Positions 36,418 through 48,935 of a stretch of DNA of 64,000 nt are shown in pieces. Location: positions 1-64,000 of the forward strand of contig NZ_FUXH01000004.1 in NCBI RefSeq assembly GCF_900167225.1, written 5' to 3'. The notes under the pieces were generated by a model. That model searched no databases and had not been told where the DNA came from. It worked only from the letters and a program-made list of their open reading frames with translations. Numbering within the stretch: the first letter of the stretch is position 1; every line of letters begins with the position of its first letter. A program made the position numbers and the translations under genes. Source of the DNA: Porphyromonas crevioricanis. GTDB lineage: Bacteria > Bacteroidota > Bacteroidia > Bacteroidales > Porphyromonadaceae.

Positions 36418-36890
36418 CTTCTTTTCCTTTCGTTTTTTACGTTCCTGCAATAGCCCAATGCTACCGCTCTCAGCACAAAATTAAACTATTACATCATATC
36501 TCCAATACCCCTCATATAATACAACGTTTATTTTCTTTTTGACATTTATCGGAATCTATAGATATGTGAGATTGGTCAAGTAAAATACATCCTCCAAAAA
36601 TAAGATTACACTTAACTGATACTACACAACATACTGAGACAATGAAAGACTTTGGAGGAGCAGATTAAGAGGTTATGCTTAATTGATACTGCAAATACAA
36701 TACTTGATGCTTTTTCATTAACGTTTGGGCTTGGCCTCATGCTCGAAGCTCTCTCCTTTCTCTTTTCATTCTCAATGCTTTTAATTTCTACATCCTGCAA
36801 GGCTCAGCCCTCAAAACATTGCCGAAAAGGATCCTTTGGTAGTTCATACAATAGGCTTTCTTCATAATTTTTTTGATCCAGAGAAAAAGA
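36418..36890. other. Intergenic gap between the lipoprotein gene and the kor terminator
   Basis: AT-rich sequence with short overlapping frames on both strands (36612-36867) that lack motifs. It is probably the promoter region of the lipoprotein gene plus decayed DNA. Nothing more was identified. Confidence 0.4.
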
Positions 36891-36918
36891 GAGGCCGACC
36901 CTCTAACGGGTCGGCCTC
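36891..36918 (-). terminator. Terminator of the kor operon
   Basis: A perfect 11-bp inverted repeat (arm GAGGCCGACCC) with a 6-nt loop. The minus strand continues into TCTTTTTCTC. It lies 56 bp past the korC stop. Confidence 0.9.
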
Positions 36919-36973
36919 ATCTCTATTGTTTGATTGTCAAAACAACCTACAAAAGGTTGTTGACTCAAGAGTC

Positions 36974-37519
36974 TTAATTAGTCTTACGAATAATATCCAT
37001 CCCTCTCTTGATGGCATCTTCATTCATCGGAATGAGTTTATGATGACGCTCAGGGAGAGACTTGCGCAGACCGGCAACAACACTTTCTATGGTAACCATG
37101 GGTGCAACCTTAAGCATACCCCCAAGTACAATCATATTGAAAGCTTTCTGGTTACCCATTGCCATAGACTCATCCGTAGCATCTACTTCATAAATGCTCA
37201 CATCTGTACGAGATGGTTTGCGATGTATACCATTTGGATCGTATATGAGAATTCCTCCCTTCTTCACTTTAGGTTCAAATTTGTCCATAGAAGGTTGGTT
37301 CAATACGATAACGATATCATATTCATTCACGACTGGAGAGCTTACAGCATCATCGCTTACGATTACAGTTACATTGGATGTGCCACCACGCTGTTCTGGA
37401 CCATAAGAAGGCATCCAAGAAACCTCTTTGTTCTCCATTAGACCGGAATAAGCCAGTATTTTACCCATAGACAGCACGCCTTGTCCTCCAAAGCCGGCAA
37501 TCACTATTTCGTATGTCAT
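36974..37519 (-). CDS. korC: 2-oxoacid:ferredoxin oxidoreductase gamma subunit
   Basis: 181 residues of the POR gamma family: VIAGFGGQGVLSMGKILAYSG at the N terminus, MPSYGPEQRGGTSNVTVIVSD and IVLNQPSMDKFEP. With KorA, KorB and KorD it forms the oxidoreductase that decarboxylates a 2-oxoacid, most likely 2-oxoglutarate, to acyl-CoA while reducing ferredoxin. It is the last gene of the operon, 22 bp after korB. Confidence 0.92.
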   Translation of the reverse strand: MTYEIVIAGFGGQGVLSMGKILAYSGLMENKEVSWMPSYGPEQRGGTSNVTVIVSDDAVSSPVVNEYDIVIVLNQPSMDKFEPKVKKGGILIYDPNGIHRKPSRTDVSIYEVDATDESMAMGNQKAFNMIVLGGMLKVAPMVTIESVVAGLRKSLPERHHKLIPMNEDAIKRGMDIIRKTN

Positions 37520-37541
37520 AATATTGGGATTGTAATGATTA

Positions 37542-38306
37542 TTATTCTATGTCTTTGAGATCTCCCAAAGGATATTTCTTGGCCATATGTTCTACCATCC
37601 ATTCGTTGGAAGCCGAAGGGGACATTTTCCAGCCGGAATTACAAGTAGAAACAACTTCTACTACAGAGGTGCCCTTGCGATCCATAGAGTTTTGGAAAGC
37701 TTTCATGAGAGCTTTCTTTGCCTTACGAACAGCGGCTGCCGTGTGTACGGATTGACGTGTTACATAGCAAGTTCCATCCAATTGGGCGAGCAAATCAGAG
37801 ATTTTCAGAGGATATCCGTTGAGCTCAACATTGCGCCCTGCCGGACAAGTCGCAGTGGGCATACCTTCGAGGGTAGTCGGGGCCATTTGACCTCCTGTCA
37901 TACCATAGATACCATTGTTGATAAATACAATCACAATATTTTCACCACGGTTACAAGCATGAATTGTCTCTGCTGTACCAATAGCGGCCAAGTCTCCATC
38001 TCCTTGGTAGGTAAATACGAGCTTGTTAGGTAACAGACGCTTAGTAGCTGTTGCCAAGGCGGGAGCGCGGCCGTGAGCAGCTTCTTGCCAATCAATATCG
38101 ATGTACTTGTATGCAAATACAGCACAACCTACGGGTGCTATACCAATGGCATCTTCGGTAAGACCCATTTCTTCGATCACTTCGGCAATCAGTTTATGTA
38201 CTACGCCATGGCTGCAACCCGGGCAGTAGTGCATGTTTATATCATTGAGAAGTTCTGGCTTTTTGTACACCAAGTTCTCAGGCTTGATAATATCCTTGAT
38301 ATCCAT
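37542..38306 (-). CDS. korB: 2-oxoacid:ferredoxin oxidoreductase beta (TPP) subunit
   Basis: 254 residues with thiamine diphosphate contacts: MHYCPGCSHGVVHKLIAEVI, AHGRAPALATATKRL, the GDGDLAAIGTAETIHACNRG signature and VIFNNG-like FINNGIYGMTGGQMAPTT. It is the catalytic half that binds TPP. It lies between the small membrane protein gene and korC. Confidence 0.93.
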   Translation of the reverse strand: MDIKDIIKPENLVYKKPELLNDINMHYCPGCSHGVVHKLIAEVIEEMGLTEDAIGIAPVGCAVFAYKYIDIDWQEAAHGRAPALATATKRLLPNKLVFTYQGDGDLAAIGTAETIHACNRGENIVIVFINNGIYGMTGGQMAPTTLEGMPTATCPAGRNVELNGYPLKISDLLAQLDGTCYVTRQSVHTAAAVRKAKKALMKAFQNSMDRKGTSVVEVVSTCNSGWKMSPSASNEWMVEHMAKKYPLGDLKDIE

Positions 38307-38327
38307 TGTGTTTGATTATTTGGAGAT

Positions 38328-38510
38328 TTAACGATTGAAATGATTGATCAGATAAGTGGCCACTCTCACTCCGATAGCACAAAACCCCAGAGTGACAAAA
38401 ATCGCCGGAGTTTGTCTCCACAAAAAGTAAGACACAAAAGTGGCGACCACAAGTGTTAGGAACAATATTGTGAGAAATGTTACCAGACGACCGAGTTTGG
38501 GATTGTTCAT
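38328..38510 (-). CDS. Small two-helix membrane protein in the kor operon
   Basis: 60 residues with two hydrophobic helices (LVTFLTILFLTLVVATFVSYFL and TPAIFVTLGFCAIGVRVATYLI) and short basic ends, so probably an inner-membrane hairpin. It lies 47 bp after korA and 21 bp before korB in the same direction. Its position suggests co-expression with the enzyme, possibly as a membrane tether, but no function is known for it. Confidence 0.7.
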   Translation of the reverse strand: MNNPKLGRLVTFLTILFLTLVVATFVSYFLWRQTPAIFVTLGFCAIGVRVATYLINHFNR

Positions 38511-38557
38511 CTTTTACCAAAGGGGTAGAGAAGTCGGACAACTTATAGAGCTATCAT

Positions 38558-39652
38558 TTATTTTATCAGCTTGGCTTTGAGTGCCTCCAATACTTCATCG
38601 GGGGTAAATATCATACCTCCCATGCGCCCGTAGTGCTCTACGGGAACTTTTCCATTCACAGCCAAACGAACATCCTCTACCATCTGGCCAGCATTCAACT
38701 CCACAGAAAGCATACCCTTCACACGATTGGCATACTCAGCCAGTACCTTAGACGGGAATGGCCAAAGGGTGATCGGGCGGAGCAGGCCAACTTTGATACC
38801 TTGCTCACGAGCCAGCTGGAGCACTTTCATACAAATACGAGCAGAAGAACCGAAAGCAACCAACAGGTATTCAGCATCTTCTGTCTGATATTCAGCATAA
38901 CGCACTTCTTTGGCTTCGATTTCAGCATACTTAGCTTGGAAGCGTTTGTTGTTTTGCTCCATCACCGCTGAGTCAAGCTCAAGAGACGTGATGAAATTCT
39001 TCTCACGCATTCCCTTACGTCCGAGCGTTGCCCAAGGACATTCTGTACGTATTTCATCTTCTGTACGACGAGCCTTTTGTTCAGGAAGAACAACTTTCTC
39101 CATCATCTGTCCAATAATGCCATCGGACAAAATGAGAGATGGGTTACGATATTTGAAAGCCAAGTCATATCCCAACTCAACAAAATCTACCATCTCTTGC
39201 ACAGAATAGGGAGCCAAAGTGATAAGTCTGTAGTCACCATGACCACCGCCTTTCACACTCTGGAAATAGTCTGCCTGACTGGGTTGAATTGTACCAAGGC
39301 CGGGGCCTCCACGCATCACATTGACGATAAGGCAAGGCAATTCAGCTCCTGCACAATAACTTATGCCCTCTTGCTTGAGGCTGACGCCGGGGCTGGAAGA
39401 CGAAGTCATCACTCGCTTACCACAAGAAGCTCCACCATACACCATGTTGATGGCAGCCACTTCACTTTCGGCTTGTAATACGACCATACCTGTGGTGTTC
39501 CAAGGAGCCTGCTCTGTAAGCGTTTCCAACACTTCCGACTGAGGGGTGATGGGATATCCAAAGTATCCATCCGTACCATTCAATATAGCTGAATGAGCAA
39601 GGGCTTCATTGCCCTTCATCAATTTTACTTCTCCTGCCATGATTTGCAGCAA
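38558..39652 (-). CDS. korA: 2-oxoacid:ferredoxin oxidoreductase alpha subunit
   Basis: 364 residues of the KorA/VorB type: GNEALAHSAILNGTDGYFGYPITPQSEVLETL, VMTSSSSPGVSLKQEGISYCAGAELPCLIVNVMRGGPGLG, and a C-terminal domain with VELNAGQMVEDVRLAVNGKVPVEHYGR. Homologues are also annotated as 2-oxoisovalerate oxidoreductase (VorB). The pairing with mutAB in the same region favours 2-oxoglutarate and succinyl-CoA, but branched substrates cannot be excluded. Confidence 0.92.
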   Translation of the reverse strand: MLQIMAGEVKLMKGNEALAHSAILNGTDGYFGYPITPQSEVLETLTEQAPWNTTGMVVLQAESEVAAINMVYGGASCGKRVMTSSSSPGVSLKQEGISYCAGAELPCLIVNVMRGGPGLGTIQPSQADYFQSVKGGGHGDYRLITLAPYSVQEMVDFVELGYDLAFKYRNPSLILSDGIIGQMMEKVVLPEQKARRTEDEIRTECPWATLGRKGMREKNFITSLELDSAVMEQNNKRFQAKYAEIEAKEVRYAEYQTEDAEYLLVAFGSSARICMKVLQLAREQGIKVGLLRPITLWPFPSKVLAEYANRVKGMLSVELNAGQMVEDVRLAVNGKVPVEHYGRMGGMIFTPDEVLEALKAKLIK

Positions 39653-39668
39653 TTAGCAATTTAGAAAT

Positions 39669-39896
39669 TTACAACTTCACCTTATAGACAGTAATACAAC
39701 CGTCGGGGCAAACAGTACCACAGCTTGCGCAACCGATACAATCTTCTGGATTTTTCATATAGGCATAATGATAGCCCTTGTCGTTCACTTCCTGCGGGTG
39801 CAGCTCGAGTACCTTGACCGGGCAAGACACAACGCAGAGATTACAGCCTTTACAACGCTGGGTATTTACCACCACAGCTCCTCTGATTTTAGCCAT
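39669..39896 (-). CDS. korD: 2-oxoacid:ferredoxin oxidoreductase ferredoxin-like delta subunit
   Basis: 75 residues with two [4Fe-4S] motifs, CKGCNLCVVSCPV and CIGCASCGTVCPDGC. It passes electrons from the TPP subunit to free ferredoxin. The ATG at 39896 (MAKIRGAVVVNTQRC) is chosen; the open frame extends upstream to 40139 without family similarity and across the promoter at 40001-40031. It is the first gene of the kor operon. Confidence 0.93.
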   Translation of the reverse strand: MAKIRGAVVVNTQRCKGCNLCVVSCPVKVLELHPQEVNDKGYHYAYMKNPEDCIGCASCGTVCPDGCITVYKVKL

Positions 39897-40000
39897 TATA
39901 ACATTTGTGTTGTAATTGATATTCTGCCACCACTCAACGAATCGCCCGGATTTACCTATAGGTAGGTACCGAAAGAGCCCATCTTGTGGTTTTATGCGAC

Positions 40001-40031
40001 CAAAGGTACCTATTCTTTGTATTACAACAAA
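40001..40031 (-). promoter_or_regulatory. Promoter of the kor operon
   Basis: On the minus strand TTTG (40028-40031) and TACCTTTG (40001-40008) are separated by 19 bp, a canonical Bacteroidota promoter. The transcript would start near 39994, about 100 nt before the korD ATG. Confidence 0.75.
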
Positions 40032-40230
40032 ATGAATTTGAAGACATTTCCATATCTGTATTGGGAAGCCATCTAGAAACATCTCATTAAGGAAAGATAT
40101 ATGGAGGTTGAAGTCTCTCTTTCTGTGGAGAGAGGCCATTCTTCATATTTTCCGGGTAGGATTTAATAGCCAAAATGCAGTAATAGTCCTTGTAAAAGAA
40201 CGAAAAATCAATTTTGAGGACACTTCAAAG

Positions 40231-40332
40231 GAGCCGATGAATAGGGTATTCTGAGAGGATTCGAATTTATCTCCTGAGAGAATTTTTGCCAACACGGGAG
40301 AAAGTGTTTGTTTCTTCAGAAGAGAATTTTTA
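40231..40332 (+). repeat. Dispersed GAGAGAATTTTT repeat, copy 2
   Basis: It shares CTCCTGAGAGAATTTTTG and AACACGGGAG units with the copies at 25444-25566 and 59205-59331. Its flank reads GATGAATAGGG followed by TATTCTGAGAGG; relative to copy 1 the first element is inverted and the second is not. It lies in the divergent gap between korD and gyrB. Confidence 0.75.
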
Positions 40333-40529
40333 CTGTTTTCGGTGATATCTGAGCTTGTCAGCATTGTGGTAATTCGCAAGTTGTAGATATGTAAATATGG
40401 GTCTAAGAATAAAATCGTAATGAATGCAGAGGAAAGAGACTTTTTGATGATGCGAAAAGAGATTTCTCAAACAGTATTCTGTAAATGTGTAGGAGTAAGT
40501 ATAGACTGGGTAATTTATCTTCGTTTTGT

Positions 40530-40537
40530 TACCTTTG
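40530..40537 (+). promoter_or_regulatory. -7 box of gyrB
   Basis: TACCTTTG lies 42 bp upstream of the gyrB ATG. A -33 TTTG at standard spacing is not evident. Confidence 0.55.
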
Positions 40538-40548
40538 TGCTGTTGTAA

Positions 40549-44347
<3,799 letters not shown>

Positions 44348-44395
44348 TTCAGCTGAAACAAACAACCTAAATAATCCACTAAATAGTTATCAATT

Positions 44396-46273
44396 ATGGC
44401 AAACAAAAAAGAGAAGCTCCTCAGTGACTTCCCGCCTATTACAACTGATGAATGGGTGGCCAAAATCACGGCCGACCTCAAGGGTGCCCCATTCGACAAA
44501 AAGTTGGTGTGGCGCACTCCCGAAGGCTTCGATCTTTACCCCTTCTACAGAATGGAGGATATAGAGGGGTTGAACACAGCGAAAAACCTGCCGGCTCAAT
44601 TCCCTTATGTGCGCTCAACACGTATGGACAATGAGTGGACAGTTCGCCAAGACCTGGTAGTAGAAGACCTATCCGAAGCCAATATCAAAGCTTTGGATTT
44701 GTTACAGAGAGGTGTTACGGCTTTGGGATTCAAGCTTAAAAGAGACCAGACAACCGTAGAGGCTTTAGAAAAATTGCTCAAAGACATTGTCCCCGAAGCT
44801 GTTGAACTACATTTCAGTTGTTGCCAGTCAGTTGTTGTAAAGCTGGCTAAGGCTTTGGCAGAGTATCTCTCCGCTAAATCTCAAGATCCTGCTGCATGCC
44901 GTGGATCAATCAATTACAATCCCTTCAAAAAACAACTTGTACGAGGTGTAGTCAAGGAAGACTGGGCTACCACAGCCAAGGAAATTCTACTTGCAGTAGA
45001 GCCGATACCCGGATTCCGTGTGCTGCATATAGATGCCTATCTACTGGCTGATGCCGGTGCCTATATTACTCAACAATTGGGGTTTGCTTTAGCTTGGGGA
45101 CAACAATTGCTTGATACCCTCTCAGATGAGGGGTATTCGATAGACACACTTGGTAGACGTATACAGTTTAATTTTGGTGTGGGGACCAACTATTTCATGG
45201 AGATAGCCAAGTTCAGAGCTGCTCGATGGCTATGGGCTGAAATAGTAGGGGCCTATGGTGATCAATACAAGGGGGATGCGGCTAAGATTTATATGCACGC
45301 CATAAGCACAACTTGGAATAAGACTCTATACGACTCCTATGTCAACCTCCTTCGTACGCAAACAGAAACAATGTCCGCCTCCTTGGGTGGTGTAAATTCC
45401 ATTACAGTACTCCCTTTTGATGGCATATATCAGCAACCGGACGAATTCTCCGAACGTATTGCTCGAAATCAGCAACTTCTGCTCAAAGAGGAATGTAATT
45501 TCGACAAGGTGATAGACCCTTCTGCCGGATCGTATTATATCGAACATCTTACTAACAGTATAGCCACTGAAGGCTGGAAACTCTTCCTCTCTGTTATTGA
45601 AGATGGTGGTTTCTGCAAGCAAGCTAATGAAGGCAAAGTGCAGGCAGCTGTAAACGCTTCCAACGCCAAGCGACATGAGGCTGTAGCTCGCCGCAAAGAA
45701 AGCTTGCTAGGAACGAACCAGTTCCCCAATTTCACCGAATTGGTTGCTGGTAAGGTCGCCCAAACAGAGGAAAAATCTGCGGGCAAACATGGCTGTGGCT
45801 GCGGAGGATGCAACAGTACTATCGAGGCTCTGTCCTTCTCTCGTGCGGCTTCGGATTTTGAGGACCTTCGCCTCTCTACCGAACGTAGTGGAAAAACTCC
45901 TACTGTCTTCATGCTTACTATCGGTAATTTGGCAATGCGCTTGGCAAGATCTCAGTTCTCATCAAACTTCTTTGCTTGTGCTGGTTACAAACTGATAGAT
46001 AACCTCGGTTTTGAGACAGTTGAAGAGGGGGTAGATGCGGCTATGAAAGCAGGAGCAGACATTGTTTGTCTATGCTCCAGTGATGATGAGTATGCAACTT
46101 ATGCCATACCGGCATATCGCTACCTCAATGGTCGTGCCGAGTTTGTAGTAGCCGGAGCTCCTGCTTGTATGCCGGAGTTGCAGGAAGCAGGGATAAAGGA
46201 TTACGTAAATGTGAAGTCCAATGTCTTGGAAGTGCTCCAAGACTTCAATAAAAGACTTGGTATTAACGCCTAA
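44396..46273 (+). CDS. mutA: Methylmalonyl-CoA mutase small subunit
   Basis: 625 residues, the non-catalytic chain of the heterodimer: a barrel domain (WGQQLLDTLSDEGYSIDTLGRRIQFNFGVGTNYFMEIAKFRAARWLW) and a degenerate cobalamin-binding-like C-terminal domain. Between them lies a short cysteine cluster, HGCGCGGCN (Cys 467, 469, 472), not expected from the typical chain. It directly precedes mutB (12 bp) and lies downstream of gyrB and the dipeptidase fusion. The pair converts succinyl-CoA to (R)-methylmalonyl-CoA toward propionate. Confidence 0.95.
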   Translation: MANKKEKLLSDFPPITTDEWVAKITADLKGAPFDKKLVWRTPEGFDLYPFYRMEDIEGLNTAKNLPAQFPYVRSTRMDNEWTVRQDLVVEDLSEANIKALDLLQRGVTALGFKLKRDQTTVEALEKLLKDIVPEAVELHFSCCQSVVVKLAKALAEYLSAKSQDPAACRGSINYNPFKKQLVRGVVKEDWATTAKEILLAVEPIPGFRVLHIDAYLLADAGAYITQQLGFALAWGQQLLDTLSDEGYSIDTLGRRIQFNFGVGTNYFMEIAKFRAARWLWAEIVGAYGDQYKGDAAKIYMHAISTTWNKTLYDSYVNLLRTQTETMSASLGGVNSITVLPFDGIYQQPDEFSERIARNQQLLLKEECNFDKVIDPSAGSYYIEHLTNSIATEGWKLFLSVIEDGGFCKQANEGKVQAAVNASNAKRHEAVARRKESLLGTNQFPNFTELVAGKVAQTEEKSAGKHGCGCGGCNSTIEALSFSRAASDFEDLRLSTERSGKTPTVFMLTIGNLAMRLARSQFSSNFFACAGYKLIDNLGFETVEEGVDAAMKAGADIVCLCSSDDEYATYAIPAYRYLNGRAEFVVAGAPACMPELQEAGIKDYVNVKSNVLEVLQDFNKRLGINA

Positions 46274-46285
46274 CAGCCGAATAGT

Positions 46286-48433
46286 ATGAAGCCAAATTTC
46301 AGAAATATAGACATCAAGTCCGCCGGCTTTGTGGCAATGAATGCTACCAAGTGGGCTGAGGACAACCATATATCAGCCAACTGGCGTACCCCTGAACAGA
46401 TCGATGTACGTCCGGTCTATACACAAGACGATCTAGAAGGAATGGAGCACTTGCATTATGCCTCGGGCTTACCTCCTTTCTTGCGTGGCCCGTACAGTGC
46501 CATGTACCCTCTTCGTCCATGGACCATTAGACAATATGCCGGATTCTCTACGGCAGAGGAATCAAATGCTTTCTACAGACGTAACCTTGCGTCAGGACAG
46601 AAAGGTTTGTCGGTGGCCTTCGACTTGGCAACCCACCGTGGCTATGATGCCGATCACAGCCGAGTTGTAGGTGATGTGGGAAAGGCAGGTGTTTCTATCT
46701 GCTCTCTCGAAGATATGAAGGTACTCTTCGATGGGATCCCCTTGTCCAAAATGTCGGTGTCCATGACCATGAATGGAGCTGTATTGCCAGTCTTGGCTTT
46801 CTATATCAACGCCGGTTTGGAACAAGGAGCCAAACTTGAGGAGATGGCCGGTACAATACAGAATGATATTCTGAAAGAGTTTATGGTGCGTAATACCTAC
46901 ATCTACCCACCTGAATTCTCAATGAAGATTATTGCAGACATCTTTGAGTACACCTCTCAAAAGATGCCTAAGTTCAACTCTATCTCTATCTCTGGCTACC
47001 ATATGCAGGAGGCCGGAGCGACGGCAGACATCGAAATGGCTTATACGCTGTCCGATGGTATGGAGTATCTGCGTGCCGGTATCAATGCTGGTATACCTGT
47101 AGACAAGTTTGCACCACGTTTGTCTTTCTTCTGGGCTATTGGAGTAAACCACTTCATGGAGATCGCAAAAATGCGTGCAGCTCGTATGCTTTGGGCTAAA
47201 ATAGTCAAGAGCTTTGGCGCAGAAAACCCCAAGAGTTTACCACTGCGTACCCATAGCCAGACTTCCGGTTGGTCGCTTACGGAGCAAGACCCCTTCAACA
47301 ATGTCGGACGTACTTGTATAGAAGCAATGGCTGCCGTTTTGGGGCATACTCAATCCTTGCACACCAATGCGTTGGATGAGGCTATTGCTTTGCCTACAGA
47401 CTTCTCAGCTCGTATCGCACGTAATACACAGATCTACATTCAGGAAGAAACCATGGTTTGTAAGCAAATCGACCCATGGGGAGGTTCTTACTATGTGGAA
47501 AGTCTTACAAATGAGCTGATGCATAAAGCCTGGGCTCATATCCAAGAGATCGAAGGCATGGGTGGTATGGCCAAGGCAATCGAGACCGGACTGCCGAAAT
47601 TGCGTATCGAAGAGGCGGCAGCACGCACTCAAGCCCGCATTGACTCCAACCAACAAACAATTGTGGGAGTTAATAAATATCGTCTGGACAAAGAAGATCC
47701 TATTGATATTCTGGAGATCGACAATACGGCCGTACGAGAACAACAAATTGGTCGCTTGAACGAGCTGCGCAAAGATCGAGACGAAGAGGCTGTAAAGAAG
47801 GCTCTCGAAGACATCACCAATTGTGTGCGCACCAAAGAAGGGAACTTGCTCGAATTGGCTGTAAAGGCAGCTGGTTTGCGTGCTTCTTTGGGTGAAATAT
47901 CTGATGCTTGCGAAGAAGTCGTAGGTAGATACAAAGCTGTAATCCGAACCATATCAGGCGTGTATTCATCAGAATCGGGTGGCGACAAAGTATTTGATCG
48001 CGCCAAGCAGCTCGCAGAAGAGTTCGCTAAGAAAGAAGGGCGTCAGCCTCGTATCATGATTGCCAAAATGGGGCAAGACGGACACGACCGTGGAGCCAAA
48101 GTAGTTGCCACAGGCTATGCCGACTGCGGTTTCGACGTAGACATGGGGCCTTTGTTCCAAACTCCGGAAGAGGCTGCTCGGCAGGCTGTAGAGAATGACG
48201 TTCATGTAATGGGTGTCAGCTCATTGGCTGCAGGGCACAAGACGTTGATCCCACAAGTAATAGAAGAGCTGAAGAAATTAGGACGTCCCGATATTTTGGT
48301 AACAGCCGGTGGTGTTATCCCCGCGCAGGACTATGATTTCCTATACAAAGCCGGTGTGGTAGCAATCTTCGGTCCGGGTACTCCGGTGGCTTTCTCTGCT
48401 GTAAAAGTGTTGGAGATCCTACTACAAGATTGA
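46286..48433 (+). CDS. mutB: Methylmalonyl-CoA mutase large, catalytic subunit
   Basis: 715 residues: the substrate barrel ([76 protein letters not shown]) and the C-terminal adenosylcobalamin-binding domain with DGHDRGAK (His near 597), [14 protein letters not shown] and [19 protein letters not shown]. It catalyses the coenzyme-B12-dependent rearrangement. No cobalamin riboswitch was recognised in the 48-bp gap upstream of mutA. It ends at a strong terminator that also marks the edge of the accessory island. Confidence 0.98.
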   Translation: MKPNFRNIDIKSAGFVAMNATKWAEDNHISANWRTPEQIDVRPVYTQDDLEGMEHLHYASGLPPFLRGPYSAMYPLRPWTIRQYAGFSTAEESNAFYRRNLASGQKGLSVAFDLATHRGYDADHSRVVGDVGKAGVSICSLEDMKVLFDGIPLSKMSVSMTMNGAVLPVLAFYINAGLEQGAKLEEMAGTIQNDILKEFMVRNTYIYPPEFSMKIIADIFEYTSQKMPKFNSISISGYHMQEAGATADIEMAYTLSDGMEYLRAGINAGIPVDKFAPRLSFFWAIGVNHFMEIAKMRAARMLWAKIVKSFGAENPKSLPLRTHSQTSGWSLTEQDPFNNVGRTCIEAMAAVLGHTQSLHTNALDEAIALPTDFSARIARNTQIYIQEETMVCKQIDPWGGSYYVESLTNELMHKAWAHIQEIEGMGGMAKAIETGLPKLRIEEAAARTQARIDSNQQTIVGVNKYRLDKEDPIDILEIDNTAVREQQIGRLNELRKDRDEEAVKKALEDITNCVRTKEGNLLELAVKAAGLRASLGEISDACEEVVGRYKAVIRTISGVYSSESGGDKVFDRAKQLAEEFAKKEGRQPRIMIAKMGQDGHDRGAKVVATGYADCGFDVDMGPLFQTPEEAARQAVENDVHVMGVSSLAAGHKTLIPQVIEELKKLGRPDILVTAGGVIPAQDYDFLYKAGVVAIFGPGTPVAFSAVKVLEILLQD

Positions 48434-48477
48434 AGTAGAGTAGGGTATCTTTTACCCTAACCTCCCCGATATGAAAA

Positions 48478-48518
48478 GAGGGTTGTGCTGCTTATATGAC
48501 AGCGCAACCCTCTTTTTT
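48478..48518 (+). terminator. Terminator after mutB
   Basis: GAGGGTTGTGCTG (48478-48490) pairs with CAGCGCAACCCTC (48500-48512) with one mismatch, and six T residues follow. Confidence 0.9.
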
Positions 48519-48567
48519 CCTTTGAACAATACCATTCAGGGGGGAGCTTATCAGATCACCCCTGTTT

Positions 48568-48690
48568 TCATATCATCGTTTTGTACACTCTTGTCTCGTT
48601 TAAGTTGCCCAAAGCCTCTTTTCGTTCTTCCGCCGTGGCACGGTCGGAAGTGATGATGCCTGTCCAAGGCAGGTTTACTAATCTTTTCAT
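48568..48690 (-). CDS. Possible 40-residue protein at the island edge
   Basis: Reading from the ATG at 48690 gives a charged 40-residue peptide, MKRLVNLPWTGIITSD... ending in VYKTMI, with no membrane segment or known motif. It lies downstream of a minus-strand terminator (48715-48750) and is close to the mutB terminator. Codon choice looks coding, but no promoter or homology is available. It may be a small gene or the 3' remnant of something at the island border. Confidence 0.35.
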   Translation of the reverse strand: MKRLVNLPWTGIITSDRATAEERKEALGNLNETRVYKTMI

Positions 48691-48714
48691 GTTCACAACG
48701 AGTTTGAATTAAAA

Positions 48715-48750
48715 AATCTCCGCAAAACAGCAAGGCGATTTGCGGAGATT
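48715..48750 (-). terminator. Terminator in the island, minus strand
   Basis: A perfect 12-bp inverted repeat (arm AATCTCCGCAAA; 48715-48726 with 48739-48750), followed on the minus strand by a run of T. It would end transcripts from the FISUMP lipoprotein gene. Confidence 0.8.
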
Positions 48751-48935
48751 GAATGTGCAATTTTCGGTCATGGTCCGGCGATTGCCGCGTTGATCATGAT
48801 GTGAAGGTTTCATCAGAGAGCCTTGCTCACACGGAGATCATCAGTAATTTTTTTAGGTAACTCCCCTCCCGCCACTTTCAAGGACAGGAGGAGAGGTTTA
48901 TTTTATCGTGTCATGCCCGTGGGGCAAGGCAAATC

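Noticed and set aside
39897-40139. N-terminal extension of the korD ferredoxin
   Set aside because: It crosses the canonical kor promoter and has no ferredoxin similarity; the ATG at 39896 fits the family.
44348-44395. Cobalamin riboswitch upstream of mutA
   Set aside because: The gap is only 48 bp and shows no B12-box-like sequence.
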